Assembly: GCF_947498015.1 (NCBI RefSeq)
Contig: NZ_CANMIR010000009.1
Span: forward strand, 81,409-145,408
Source of the DNA: an uncultured Neptuniibacter sp.
GTDB taxonomy: Bacteria; Pseudomonadota; Gammaproteobacteria; Pseudomonadales; Balneatricaceae
DNA: 64,000 bases
Reading direction: 5' to 3'
Position numbers and translations under genes: made by a program. Positions 16,037 to 25,500 of the stretch are shown here, in pieces (positions within the stretch are counted from its first letter, which is position 1; each line of letters opens with the position of its first letter). The notes below the pieces were generated by a model. It did no database searches, was not told where the DNA came from, and saw only the letters and a program-made list of their open reading frames with translations.

Positions 16037-16321
16037 ATGTATAAAGTTCTGATCTGGATCGCATTTGTTGCTCTGGCCATATTGACGGTAAAAACCCAGT
16101 TTTTATCATCCAGTACTTTCACCCCATTCAAAGAGGGGTGTATGAAAGCTGAAGGTGCCACGGAAGAGCGTTGTGATTGTTTGGCAAAATATGTACACAA
16201 ACATTTCAGTGATAATGAAGTGAAGTTGATTATGTCTAATCAGGCAACTGACCCTGACTTTAAATATAAAGTTGAAGAGGTGGTCAGGCTGGGTTCACAG
16301 CAGTGTGCTGCTGAGGAGTAA
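16037..16321 (+). CDS. Small membrane-anchored or exported Cys-rich protein
   Basis: A 94-residue protein that starts with a hydrophobic segment (residues 3-20), either a signal anchor or an uncleaved signal. The rest is a soluble helical domain predicted to lie in the periplasm. Four cysteines occur: one in EGCMK, two in ERCDCLAKYV and one in SQQCAAEE, a spacing that would suit two disulfides. I recognise no named family. It is monocistronic, between the sodB promoter region and a strong hairpin terminator. Confidence 0.7.
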   Translation: MYKVLIWIAFVALAILTVKTQFLSSSTFTPFKEGCMKAEGATEERCDCLAKYVHKHFSDNEVKLIMSNQATDPDFKYKVEEVVRLGSQQCAAEE

Positions 16322-16338
16322 TCTCTCACACCTATAAG

Positions 16339-16370
16339 CGTAGCTGCTACCTTTAGCAGCTACGTTCTTC
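16339..16370. terminator. Hairpin terminator between convergent genes
   Basis: Perfect 11-pair stem CGTAGCTGCTA/TAGCAGCTACG (16339-16349 and 16354-16364) with loop CCTT, followed by the T-rich TTCTTC on the plus strand. It lies between the small exported protein and the end of cysQ, 12 bases from the cysQ stop codon. Confidence 0.75.
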
Positions 16371-16375
16371 TCCTG

Positions 16376-17188
16376 CTAGTTTCTCAGCTGAATCTCCTCC
16401 AGCGGAAATTGCGGGTCTCCGCAGACGTAAAAAGAAGGATTCTCCAGTGATTGCCTCTGGTTGTATGTCAGCGGGGCAAGACTCCGAGCATCTACCAACC
16501 GCCCGCCTGCCGCTTCAACAATAGCCTGCGCTGCCGCAGTATCCCATTCGCTAGTAGGGAATAGTCTAGGGTAGAAGTCAGCGACACCCTCGGCGATCAG
16601 GCACATCTTCAATGAGCTTCCCATCCCCTTGTTTTTGATATGTCTGAACTGATGCTGGATAGGTTTCAGCAGGCGAGCATTTTTATCCTGCCCGTGGCGG
16701 CGACTGGATGCTATAACCAGCTCTTCGCTGAGTGGGCGGCTGCGGATCTGTGCCGGGGGATGCTCCGGGAGCTTTTTCCAGGCGCCTGTATCGATCCCCC
16801 CCCAATAGGCCGTGCCACTGACGGGTATAAAAATAATGCCAAGGATTGGGCGGTTGTTCTCAATCAGAGCGATGTTGATCGTGAACTCACCGTTACGTTG
16901 AATAAACTCTTTGGTACCATCCAGTGGGTCTATGCACCAGAATCGATTCCAGCTTAAGCGCTCGGAGTTAGGTATAACTGACTCCTCACTCAGTTGAGGT
17001 ATATCAGGGGTCAGATCTGTTAAGCCCTGAAGTATGATCTGATGTGCGGCAAGGTCCGCTGCGGTGACCGGGGAGCTATCTTGCTTGGTCTCGACGGAGA
17101 GATCATCCCGCTGGTAGACCTCTAATATTGCATCGCTCGCGCGCTGGCAGATCGGTAGAAGAGCTTCAATTAATTGTTTCTGATCCAT
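16376..17188 (-). CDS. cysQ: 3'(2'),5'-bisphosphate nucleotidase
   Basis: Magnesium phosphatase of the inositol-monophosphatase superfamily that removes the 3' phosphate from PAP, a by-product of sulfate assimilation. The metal site is intact: SEES, DPLDGTKEFI (the superfamily DPxDGT motif) and the late SEWDTAAAQAIVEAAGG. 270 residues, slightly longer than E. coli CysQ (246). It lies 51 bases downstream of nudE on the same strand and is probably co-transcribed, which fits a shared role in clearing unwanted nucleotides. Confidence 0.94.
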   Translation of the reverse strand: MDQKQLIEALLPICQRASDAILEVYQRDDLSVETKQDSSPVTAADLAAHQIILQGLTDLTPDIPQLSEESVIPNSERLSWNRFWCIDPLDGTKEFIQRNGEFTINIALIENNRPILGIIFIPVSGTAYWGGIDTGAWKKLPEHPPAQIRSRPLSEELVIASSRRHGQDKNARLLKPIQHQFRHIKNKGMGSSLKMCLIAEGVADFYPRLFPTSEWDTAAAQAIVEAAGGRLVDARSLAPLTYNQRQSLENPSFYVCGDPQFPLEEIQLRN

Positions 17189-17239
17189 CCAATTGGCTCC
17201 TTATTATTGTTATCTAACCGGCTCGGTTCAGGTTAGCAT

Positions 17240-17800
17240 CTAGCTGCTTTTCGTATATTTCCGTGATAAAAAATCTCTGGTCATATAAAGCGCCGCGATG
17301 GCTCGCGCTTCGGTAAAGTCTTCATCTTCCAGTAAGGATTCCAATTGATCCAGAGGCCAGCGAACAACTTCCATCTCTTCCGGCTCGTCGCCTTGGAGGC
17401 GGCAGGGGTAAAGTTCCTGTGCGATGATCGCTGTGACTTTATGGCCCATGTAATTGGGTGCAGAGGTCATCACTTTAAGCGTATGTAGCCGCCGGCTGCC
17501 ATAGCCTGCTTCCTCTTTTAGCTCACGATCTGCAGCTGTATGTTCATCTTCGCCGGGATCGACTAGGCCTTTGGGCAGCGTCAAGGTGTACTCCTCTAAA
17601 CCTACAGCGTACTCACGGATCAGCAGAACTTCATTGTTCTCAGTCACAGGGATGATCATGACAGCACCACGTCCGCGGTTAGCGAGTCGTTCATAAGTGC
17701 GCTCGGCACCGTTTGAGAAACGCAGCTCAACCTCTTCAACATTAAATAATCGGCTACGCGCGGTGCTTGTAACCTTCAAAATTTCGGGTTTAGCCGTCAT
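17240..17800 (-). CDS. nudE: ADP compounds hydrolase NudE (Nudix)
   Basis: Nudix hydrolase that cleaves ADP-ribose, NADH, Ap3A and similar compounds. The full Nudix box G-x5-E-x7-REL-x-EEAGY is present (GLVDPGEDEHTAADRELKEE and on). I place the start at ATG 17800 (MTAKPEILKV), giving 186 residues like E. coli NudE; the frame stays open for 27 more codons but that part overlaps the divergent gene. The nudE/yrfG-hslR-hslO-pckA neighbourhood matches E. coli, which supports the name. cysQ follows in the same direction. Confidence 0.93.
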   Translation of the reverse strand: MTAKPEILKVTSTARSRLFNVEEVELRFSNGAERTYERLANRGRGAVMIIPVTENNEVLLIREYAVGLEEYTLTLPKGLVDPGEDEHTAADRELKEEAGYGSRRLHTLKVMTSAPNYMGHKVTAIIAQELYPCRLQGDEPEEMEVVRWPLDQLESLLEDEDFTEARAIAALYMTRDFLSRKYTKSS

Positions 17801-17831
17801 ACTGAGGATTCCTCTTTGAATGGCCTGAAAA

Positions 17832-18485
17832 ATGTTTGACTGGCAGAATATTGATACCGTCCTGTTAGATATGGATGGCACACTTCTCGATTTACACTTT
17901 GATACCTATTTTTGGCTCGAACATCTACCCCTTCGTTATGCTGAGATCCACCAGATGCAGCCTGAAGAAGCTCGCCAGTGGTTGCACGAACGCATTATTG
18001 AGCAGCAAGGCTCCCTGAACTGGTACTGCCTTGATTATTGGACAAAAGCGTTAAATGTGCCGATTGTTGAGCTAAAAAAAGAGGTTGCCGATAAGATCGC
18101 CTTTCGGCCTCATGTGCATGATTTTTTGGCCGCCCTTAAACAGCAGAATATCCGTAGTGTCATTGTGACTAATGCTCACAGGGGAAGTTTATCGCTGAAA
18201 ACTGATCTTACCGGGCTAGACCAGTTGGTGGATCATGTGATCTGTTCGCATGACTTTGGCCTGCCCAAAGAGGATCTGAACTTCTGGCAGAAGCTGCAGG
18301 AGGTGGAACCGTTTGATCCAGGTAAAACTTTGCTGGTGGATGATAGTCTGGCGGTTTTGAACAGTGCCAGAGAGTATGGAATCCACTACCTGTTATCTAT
18401 CTATCAGCCAGATAGCCAGCAGCCTAAGCGGGATATTGAAGAGTTTAATGCGATTGAACATTTTAATGAGATTACACCGAAGTAA
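17832..18485 (+). CDS. yrfG: HAD-family GMP/IMP nucleotidase YrfG
   Basis: A 217-residue haloacid-dehalogenase phosphatase. Motif I is DMDGTLLDL (nucleophile DxD), motif II is VTNAH and the acidic motif IV is VDDS. The E. coli orthologue dephosphorylates purine mononucleotides. Synteny between divergent nudE and hslR identifies it as YrfG. Its stop codon overlaps the hslR start (TAATG), so the two are coupled. The promoter must lie in the 31-base gap shared with nudE or within nudE itself. Confidence 0.92.
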   Translation: MFDWQNIDTVLLDMDGTLLDLHFDTYFWLEHLPLRYAEIHQMQPEEARQWLHERIIEQQGSLNWYCLDYWTKALNVPIVELKKEVADKIAFRPHVHDFLAALKQQNIRSVIVTNAHRGSLSLKTDLTGLDQLVDHVICSHDFGLPKEDLNFWQKLQEVEPFDPGKTLLVDDSLAVLNSAREYGIHYLLSIYQPDSQQPKRDIEEFNAIEHFNEITPK

Positions 18486-18895
18486 TGACCCATTCTGACG
18501 AGAAGGTCCGCCTTGATAAATGGCTTTGGGCGGCACGCTTTTATAAAACCCGAGCCATTGCAAAACAGATGATTGATGGTGGTAAAGTCCACTATAACGG
18601 TCAGCGAACAAAATGCAGCCGGCATGTTGAGGTTGGGGCTATCTTGGAGATCCGTCAGGGATTTGATGAGAAAGAGATTGTGGTTGTTGAGTTGTCCGAC
18701 CAGCGACGCGGAGCGCCAGAGGCACAAAAGCTGTATCGTGAGACTGAAGCCAGTATTAAAAAGCGTGAGGAGCATGCTGCCCAGCGCAAAGCGATGGGCA
18801 GTAGCTTAAACCCTCGCCACCGTCCGAATAAAAAAGAGCGGCGCCAGATCCACTCCTTTAAAGAGGGGAAACGCGGGATCTTCGATAAGGATTAA
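18485..18895 (+). CDS. hslR: Ribosome-associated heat-shock protein Hsp15
   Basis: A 136-residue S4-domain RNA-binding protein that rescues 50S subunits carrying a stalled nascent chain. The S4 motif spans about residues 7-45 (VRLDKWLWAARFYKTRAIAK, then GGKVHYNG). A long basic tail rich in K and R follows (KKRE, RHRPNKKERRQ). Its ATG overlaps the yrfG stop codon by one base. In E. coli hslR directly precedes hslO; here a PAP2 gene on the other strand separates them. Confidence 0.95.
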   Translation: MTHSDEKVRLDKWLWAARFYKTRAIAKQMIDGGKVHYNGQRTKCSRHVEVGAILEIRQGFDEKEIVVVELSDQRRGAPEAQKLYRETEASIKKREEHAAQRKAMGSSLNPRHRPNKKERRQIHSFKEGKRGIFDKD

Positions 18896-18957
18896 GTGCA
18901 CCGTGGAAGATCAGCCACCCGGCGTGTATCGATAGGTGGCTTGTCATGCCCTTCTGG

Positions 18958-19740
18958 CTATTGGCTCAGAATGGGTAGCTTGTTCAACAGAGGGATCTTG
19001 GCAAATAATCGGATCAGCGGGCTTAATAGTCTGTGGCTCCAGGTGGTCACCCAGTGCATAAGGGGCGTATTGAAAGCCCAGCTCAGCGTCAACATTGCGG
19101 AGAATGCTCCACCTACCAGATTATCACTGCTCCAGTGAGCCCCTCCGGCAATTCTGGGTAGCATGAAAGCCAGCGCCAACACCAGGGCAGAGATGGAAAG
19201 CCAGCTACGTGCATTCAGAATCATGAATCCCGCCCAGGTCAGGACAACCGTTGCATGGTCCCCAGGGAAACTGTGGATGGCACGATCTTTAGCCGGAATG
19301 TCCGGCACGATATCCGCGAAGAGAAAAGCCGGTTGTAGTGTGAGAGATGGACTGGTGCCACTCAACCCAATATCGCGGGCATACTGATAAACGGACTCCC
19401 GGATTAGGAACATCAGCACCAAAAGCAGAATGAACCCGATCAGGGCTTGCTGTAGGCGGTCGCGTTTAATACCGAAGCCGGGAAAGGTCAGGCTGACCAA
19501 CATAATACACAGAGGGATTATGTCGAATATACGGACATTTGACCACGCCCAGAATCGGGTCCAACCGGTATCCTCAGAGAGCGTGCCGTTCAGCAGGAAG
19601 AAAATATTCTGATCGATACTCCGCCATAGCGAGAACCCATAATCTGTCAGAAAGAAACCAAACCAGGCGAAAGCGAACAGGTGAGAAAGCAGCAGGGCCT
19701 TAACATTCCATCTTTGGCGAAAAACCGTAACATCGTTCAT
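18958..19740 (-). CDS. PAP2-superfamily membrane phosphatase
   Basis: A 260-residue protein with about six membrane helices and the PAP2 acid-phosphatase motifs: KDRAIHS, the SGH-like block SFPGDHA with the catalytic histidine, and RIAGGAHWSSDN with the second His-Asp pair. Such proteins dephosphorylate lipid phosphates such as phosphatidic acid, undecaprenyl pyrophosphate or lipid A at the inner membrane; the substrate here is not determined. The gene interrupts the otherwise E. coli-like hslR-hslO order. It is convergent with hslR and divergent from hslO. Confidence 0.85.
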   Translation of the reverse strand: MNDVTVFRQRWNVKALLLSHLFAFAWFGFFLTDYGFSLWRSIDQNIFFLLNGTLSEDTGWTRFWAWSNVRIFDIIPLCIMLVSLTFPGFGIKRDRLQQALIGFILLLVLMFLIRESVYQYARDIGLSGTSPSLTLQPAFLFADIVPDIPAKDRAIHSFPGDHATVVLTWAGFMILNARSWLSISALVLALAFMLPRIAGGAHWSSDNLVGGAFSAMLTLSWAFNTPLMHWVTTWSHRLLSPLIRLFAKIPLLNKLPILSQ

Positions 19741-19768
19741 TGTGCATTTACTATCCCGAATTATTAAT

Positions 19769-19788
19769 CGGGTATGATAAAATACCCG
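19769..19788. repeat. Inverted repeat in the PAP2/hslO spacer
   Basis: CGGGTA-TGATAAAA-TACCCG is a perfect 6+6 inverted repeat with an 8-base AT centre in the 109-base divergent spacer. It may be an operator, or contain a -10 element (TATGATAAAAT). The partner regulator is unknown. Confidence 0.4.
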
Positions 19789-19849
19789 CCTTTACTTGGA
19801 TACCTGTCATAGTAGCCAATTTCCACAGATAAATCGTAGACCCACATAG

Positions 19850-20722
19850 ATGAGTAACCCTGATCAGATTCAGCGTATCCTGTTTGATGAACTGGATATT
19901 CGTGGTGTAGTTTCCGGACTGCAGCAAACTTGTGCCGATTGTTTTGAAAAACATAACTATCCTGCGGTTATTCAGCAGGTGTTAGGTGAAATGCTGGCGG
20001 CAGTCAGCTTACTGAGCTCCAACCTGAAGTTTGAAGGGCGGTTGATCTTGCAAGCGCAGGGGCAAGGTAATGTGCGCCTACTGATGGCCGAATGTACCCA
20101 TAAGAGAGATGTACGGGCAATCGCTCGTTATGACGGGGATATTCCTCAGAATGCTTCCTTCACGGAGCTTCTGCCGCAGGGCCAGGTAGTGTTAACGGTG
20201 GAACCGGAGAAGGGGCATCGTTATCAGGGAGTTGTGCCTCTCACGGGGGATACACTGGCTAAGTGCCTGGAGAGTTACTTTATCAGTTCTGAACAGTTAC
20301 CCACTCAGGTTCATCTGGCGTCTGATGGCGAGCGTGCTGCGGGTATGCTTTTACAGGTTTTGCCTGCTGACGGCACTGGTGAGGAGGATTGGGAGCGGAT
20401 CAGCCACCTTGCATCGACGTTGAAAAGCTCAGAACTGCTGCAATTGGATAATCAAACCCTGCTCTACAGACTGTTTCATGAAGAGAACTGCCGACTCTAT
20501 GAACCCGATTCTGTGCAATTCCGCTGTACCTGTTCCCGAGAGCGAAGTGCTGCCTCTCTAAAAATGGTCGAGAAAAAAGAGCTTCTGGAAGTGCTGGAAG
20601 AGCATGGCGCTATCAATGTTAATTGCCAGTTCTGTAACGCTGATTATGCCTTCGATCGTACAGATATTGAGGCCCTTTTTAGTGAAGGCGGATCAGCCGC
20701 TAACCCTGATCAGCTGCACTGA
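19850..20722 (+). CDS. hslO: Redox-regulated chaperone Hsp33
   Basis: A 290-residue holdase chaperone activated by oxidation. The C-terminal zinc switch is intact: CTC (in FRCTCSRER) and CQFC (in NVNCQFCNADY), the four cysteines that hold zinc when reduced and form disulfides under oxidative stress. The N-terminal substrate-binding domain (LFDELDIRGVVSGL; DIPQNASFTELL) matches the family. It precedes pckA as in E. coli, with a 166-base gap that holds a pckA promoter. Confidence 0.96.
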   Translation: MSNPDQIQRILFDELDIRGVVSGLQQTCADCFEKHNYPAVIQQVLGEMLAAVSLLSSNLKFEGRLILQAQGQGNVRLLMAECTHKRDVRAIARYDGDIPQNASFTELLPQGQVVLTVEPEKGHRYQGVVPLTGDTLAKCLESYFISSEQLPTQVHLASDGERAAGMLLQVLPADGTGEEDWERISHLASTLKSSELLQLDNQTLLYRLFHEENCRLYEPDSVQFRCTCSRERSAASLKMVEKKELLEVLEEHGAINVNCQFCNADYAFDRTDIEALFSEGGSAANPDQLH

Positions 20723-20795
20723 TCAGGCTATTCCGATCCAAAAATATGCAGGTTAGATCGTAATTGCTTTGAATAATGGCGTATCGTGTGATTTT

Positions 20796-20805
20796 TGTGC
20801 ATAAT
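20796..20805 (+). promoter_or_regulatory. Likely pckA promoter -10 element
   Basis: TTGTGCATAAT, an extended -10 with hexamer CATAAT at 20800-20805, lies about 80 bases before pckA, followed by ACGCC and a second TATAAT-like stretch (CTTATAATTAAG) near 20813. No clear -35. Confidence 0.4.
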
Positions 20806-20888
20806 ACGCCTCCTTATAATTAAGACACATATAGCCTTACGCCTTATTTAGGTAACGTTATTGGCGCCTATGCCAAGGGAAACCAGTA

Positions 20889-22436
20889 ATGACCAAAGAT
20901 TCTGTTAAGATTGCACACCAAAATTTAAGCCCGGCTCAGCTGGTAGAAAAAGCCGTCGCCAATGGCGAGGGTACTCTAGCTGATACTGGCGCGCTGGTCG
21001 TATCAACAGGTAAACGTACCGGCCGTTCTCCAATGGACCGTTTCATTGTTGAAGAACCAAGTACGTCTGATTCTATCGATTGGGGCAACATCAACCGCCC
21101 ATTCGATTCTGATAAATTCGATGCGCTGTGGACTCGTGTAGAGGAGTTCCTGGCGGACAAAGAACACTATGTAGCGAATGTTCACGTAGGTTCCGATCCA
21201 AATCACTATCTTGCTGTTCGTATGACTACACAGACTGCATGGCAGAACCTGTTTGGTCAGAACCTGTTCATCCGCCCTGCGGAGTACAATCCGAAAGCGA
21301 AAGAAGAGTGGCAGATTCTGAACGTAGCTGGTTTTGAATGTGAACCAGAACGTGACGGCACAAACAGCGATGGCTGTGTCATCATCAACTTCGCTAAGCG
21401 TAAAGTGCTGCTGGCTGGCATGCGTTACGCTGGTGAAATGAAGAAAGCGATGTTCTCGGTACAGAACTTCCTGCTGCCTGAGAAAGACGTGCTACCGATG
21501 CACTGTTCTGCCAATGTGGGCGAAGATAACAGTACGACTCTTTTCTTCGGTCTGTCTGGTACAGGTAAAACAACATTATCTGCTGACCCTGAGCGTTACC
21601 TGATTGGTGATGACGAGCACGGTTGGGGTAAAGGTGTTGTATTTAATCTGGAAGGTGGCTGCTACGCGAAGACCATCAACCTGAGCAAGAAAAACGAACC
21701 AATTATCTGGGATGCTATCCGTTTTGGCGCGATCGTAGAGAACGTTGCTCTGAACGAAGCTCGTACGGCTGATTACGATGATACATCGCTGACTGAAAAT
21801 GGTCGTTGTGCATACCCACTTCAGCACGTTGAAAAGCGTACTGAAACAAACATGGGTGATGAGCCGGATTCAATCGTATTCCTGACCTGTGATCTGACAG
21901 GTGTTCTGCCTCCAGTATCTGTACTGACTAAAGAAGCGGCTGCGTACCACTTCCTGTCGGGCTACACCGCCCTGGTTGGTTCTACAGAGATGGGTTCCGG
22001 TGGTGGCATCAAGTCTACATTCTCCACCTGCTTTGGTGCTCCGTTCTTCCCACGCCCAGCACATGTTTATGCTGAGCTGCTGATGAAGCGTATTGAAGAG
22101 TTTGGTTCTAAGGTTTACCTGGTTAATACAGGTTGGACTGGCGGTTCTTACGGAACGGGTGAACGTTTCAGCATTCCTACAACACGTGGCATCATCTCTG
22201 CTATCCAGAATGGTTCCCTGAACGGCGTTGAAACCCAGAAACTGGAAGGCCTGAACCTGGAAGTACCTGTATCGGTTGAAGGTGTTGATTCTGCTCTGCT
22301 GAATCCACGCGAAACCTGGGCTGATAAAGCAGGTTACGATGCATCTGCAAAAGATCTGATCGGTCAGTTTGTTGAGAATTTCAAGAAGTTTGACGGTGTT
22401 TCTGAAGATATCGTTTCTGCAGGCCCTCAGCTTTAA
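20889..22436 (+). CDS. pckA: Phosphoenolpyruvate carboxykinase (ATP)
   Basis: Gluconeogenic enzyme that converts oxaloacetate and ATP to phosphoenolpyruvate, CO2 and ADP. The kinase-1a loop GLSGTGKTT is at about residues 221-229, the second metal-binding block LIGDDEHGW follows, and the oxaloacetate site [10 protein letters not shown] is near residues 38-47. 515 residues against 540 in E. coli. Monocistronic, with its own promoter region and a strong terminator. Codon use looks biased towards abundant-tRNA codons, which suggests high expression. Confidence 0.97.
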   Translation: MTKDSVKIAHQNLSPAQLVEKAVANGEGTLADTGALVVSTGKRTGRSPMDRFIVEEPSTSDSIDWGNINRPFDSDKFDALWTRVEEFLADKEHYVANVHVGSDPNHYLAVRMTTQTAWQNLFGQNLFIRPAEYNPKAKEEWQILNVAGFECEPERDGTNSDGCVIINFAKRKVLLAGMRYAGEMKKAMFSVQNFLLPEKDVLPMHCSANVGEDNSTTLFFGLSGTGKTTLSADPERYLIGDDEHGWGKGVVFNLEGGCYAKTINLSKKNEPIIWDAIRFGAIVENVALNEARTADYDDTSLTENGRCAYPLQHVEKRTETNMGDEPDSIVFLTCDLTGVLPPVSVLTKEAAAYHFLSGYTALVGSTEMGSGGGIKSTFSTCFGAPFFPRPAHVYAELLMKRIEEFGSKVYLVNTGWTGGSYGTGERFSIPTTRGIISAIQNGSLNGVETQKLEGLNLEVPVSVEGVDSALLNPRETWADKAGYDASAKDLIGQFVENFKKFDGVSEDIVSAGPQL

Positions 22437-22452
22437 GAACGCTTATTTTGAT

Positions 22453-22485
22453 AAAAAGCCCGCGTATCTACGCGGGCTTTTTTTT
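22453..22485 (+). terminator. Rho-independent terminator after pckA
   Basis: Long stem AAAAAGCCCGCGTA/TACGCGGGCTTTTT with a TC loop, then T residues, 17 bases past the stop codon. The A/T symmetry means it could also act on the other strand. Confidence 0.92.
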
Positions 22486-22557
22486 GTCCCGATATTGTTT
22501 AGAGTTGTTTCGTTACAGTTAACCGGTAGCGTTATTTCGAATGTTCTTGATCTGTAA

Positions 22558-25500
22558 TCAATGGGTCATCTGTTCATGCGATGTTATCAGTTGTTGCAAC
22601 CGTGCGGCAGAATCAGGTTTGGCCAATAGATAGCCCTGTATCTCATTGCACTGATGCTCCTTCAGGAAGCTGAGCTGTGAATGGCTCTCCACACCCTCTG
22701 CAACGACGTTCAGATTGAGGGAGTGTGACATCGAGATCACCGCTTTTATAAGGTTCTCGCTATCACTGGTACCTGGAATATCATCGATAAACGATTTATC
22801 AATCTTCACAGTACTCACCGGTAATCGCTTCAGGTAGATCAGGGATGAATACCCTGTACCAAAATCGTCAACCGAGAGCTGAACCCCCAGTGCTCTTATC
22901 GCTTCGAGCCGGGTTATTACAGTCTCCATATCTTTAATTACCATGGTCTCGGTAATCTCTAGCTCCAATAGTGAGGGGGGCAGTTCCGACTGAGCGAGCG
23001 CCTCCCGGATGTCATTGAGCAAACCGTGGTCATGCAACTGGCGTGCAGACAGATTGACGGATACGGATACGGGCTGATCAGAGTGCTTATTCCAGTTGCT
23101 GCATGCCAGGCATGCTTGAAGTAGTACTCTACGGCCTAGCTCCAGGATCAGGCCGGATGACTCAGCAATCGGAATGAACTCGGTAGGGGGGATCATTCCC
23201 TTAGTTGGGTGGTTCCATCTTAAGAGGGCTTCAGCAGATAGAATCAGCTCCCCGGAGATATGAAAACGTGGCTGGTAAACCAGAAAGAGTTGCTCAGTGT
23301 TGATTGCTCTTTTCAGCTCGTCTTCGAGCTGGATTCGGGCTTCGGCTATCGCATTGAGCTTCTTGTCGAAAAACAGGAGGTCGTTCCTACCCTGCTCCTT
23401 AACATGGTACATGGCGGTGTCGGCGTGTTTGAGCAGAAGTTCAGCATTACTACCATCATCGGGATAGATCGCAATACCGATACTGGCTGAGGTAAATATC
23501 TCAGTATTACCCAGACTGACCGGTGTATTTATCGCTGATTGGATACGCCGACTGATCTCTGCGATACGATCAGTATTTTCCAGATCGGATAAAATAACGG
23601 TGAACTCATCACCCCCTAGGCGGCACACGGTATCTTCAGGACGAATGTTGGCTGTAATCCGCTGGGCGATCTCCACCAACAGCTGATCACCCGCTTGATG
23701 GCCGTAGGTGTCATTTACATGCTTAAAGTGGTCGATATCGACAAAGAGCAGCGCGGTCTGTTTTTCCAAGCGCTCAGACCGATTGAGTGCTGATTCGAGG
23801 CGATCATAAAACAGCGTACGATTAGGCAGCGAGGTCAGATTGTCAAAATGTGCCAGCTTTTGAAGCTTGTGTTCCGCTTCTTTCAGCTTGGATATATCGG
23901 AGAAAACAGCCACGTAGCGGTTTGATCCACTGTCTTCCTGAATCATACTGACGGAGAGCCAGATAGGCAGCGGTTCACCATTGGCTCGGCGTTTAATACG
24001 CTCCCCCTGCCAGAAGCCTTTGCTTTTAAGGGCATGCTCAATGTCAGGGTGATCCGATAGCAGCGAGAACGCGAATGACCTGGCCGTGTGCGCATCATAC
24101 CCAGTGATGCGCGTAAAGGAAGAATTGGTGATGACCTCACCTTCAGGGTGCATGATCACTATCGCCTCAGCGGCGGCTTCAAACACCATTTGGGTGATCT
24201 GGGCTTCCTGTTCGGCTTGTACTTTATCGGTGATATCGGTGGTTATACCACCGATGCCGTAGAGCTCTCCCTGATCGTTAATTAGCGGAAACTTAGAACT
24301 CAGAAAAGTCCGCTTTCCCTGTCGGGTTGTGAGTGTGTATTGGGATTGCTCAGCGCTGCGGCTGCTGATTATATAGCGATCTGTTTCGCGAATGAATTGA
24401 GCCTCCTCTTCAGGGAATACTTCGAAATCATCCTTCCCGATCACTGTTTCGCCATGTCGGAATATTTCACTGAATCTTTCATTAACCATCGCATAACGCA
24501 GGCCTAGTGTTTTTAGGAACATGGCGCTGGGGGTGTGGTTGAAGATCGCGTCTATCTGTTTTTCATGTGCCCGAATATCAAGCAGCATGCTCTCGATCTG
24601 ATTCCCCAGGCGATTAAACTCCAGAAAACAATCTTGGGGGTATTGGGGGGTAGATGGCGCGTGCGGTGCTTGCTCTGCATAGTGTGTCAGGCGCCCCAGC
24701 GAGCGGTTGGTCATGGCCCTGATCAACAACATAGCTGCAATTGCAATAATTGAGACGATTAGCGCACCCTGCCATAAGTTCTGATTATATGTATCCGCGA
24801 GCAGTTGATTGGAATTTCCCGGTTTAAACAGATGGATATTGAAGAGCTGATCGCCGATCTGTATCTGATGTATCTGCCGGGTGCCGTTAGCGATCGGGGC
24901 GATGGGATTGCTGAGGTCTGTGCCTGTTAGCTGTTCTGTATCAAGCTGAGTTGGGATTATGGCTCCAATACGCTGGGTATCACTCATAATCGCGACAGCG
25001 GTTGCCCCGCTGATCTCCAGTGATTCTGACAGCAGCCAAAAGTTATCATTGAGTAATACAAACGCGTAGATAAAGCCGATCACCTCGCCCAGATTTGGGC
25101 TTATAACCGGGTTCTTTAACCGCAGGAAGTGATAGGTTTGACCCTGATGGTTAACGGCCACCGTTGTCCAGCCATGCTGAGTGGGGCTGTTATCAATCTT
25201 TTGATCCAGTGGCAGCTCAAGGCTATGTAGAGCGGCACCCTTTATCAGTAAGGGCGCATGCTCTGCTGTGGTAAGCACCATGGCATCTATCTGCTGCCCT
25301 GTATTGGAGAGAAGGCTTTCGCCAAGCACCATGCCTGCAGTCATGAAATCAGCTGCTAGAAGGCTGGATCGGATATCATTACGGCTGGCGATCTCATGGG
25401 AGATGCGCTCGATACCAGATTGGTATTCGATTACCATTCTTTGTAGTAAGTGCGCATCCTTACTATGGGTAAGCCGAATCTCTTCCTGCAGAGCCATTTG

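Noticed and set aside
16640..16957. A 105-codon plus-strand frame inside cysQ
   Set aside because: It is an antisense shadow of a well-supported gene, with no ribosome site or family likeness.
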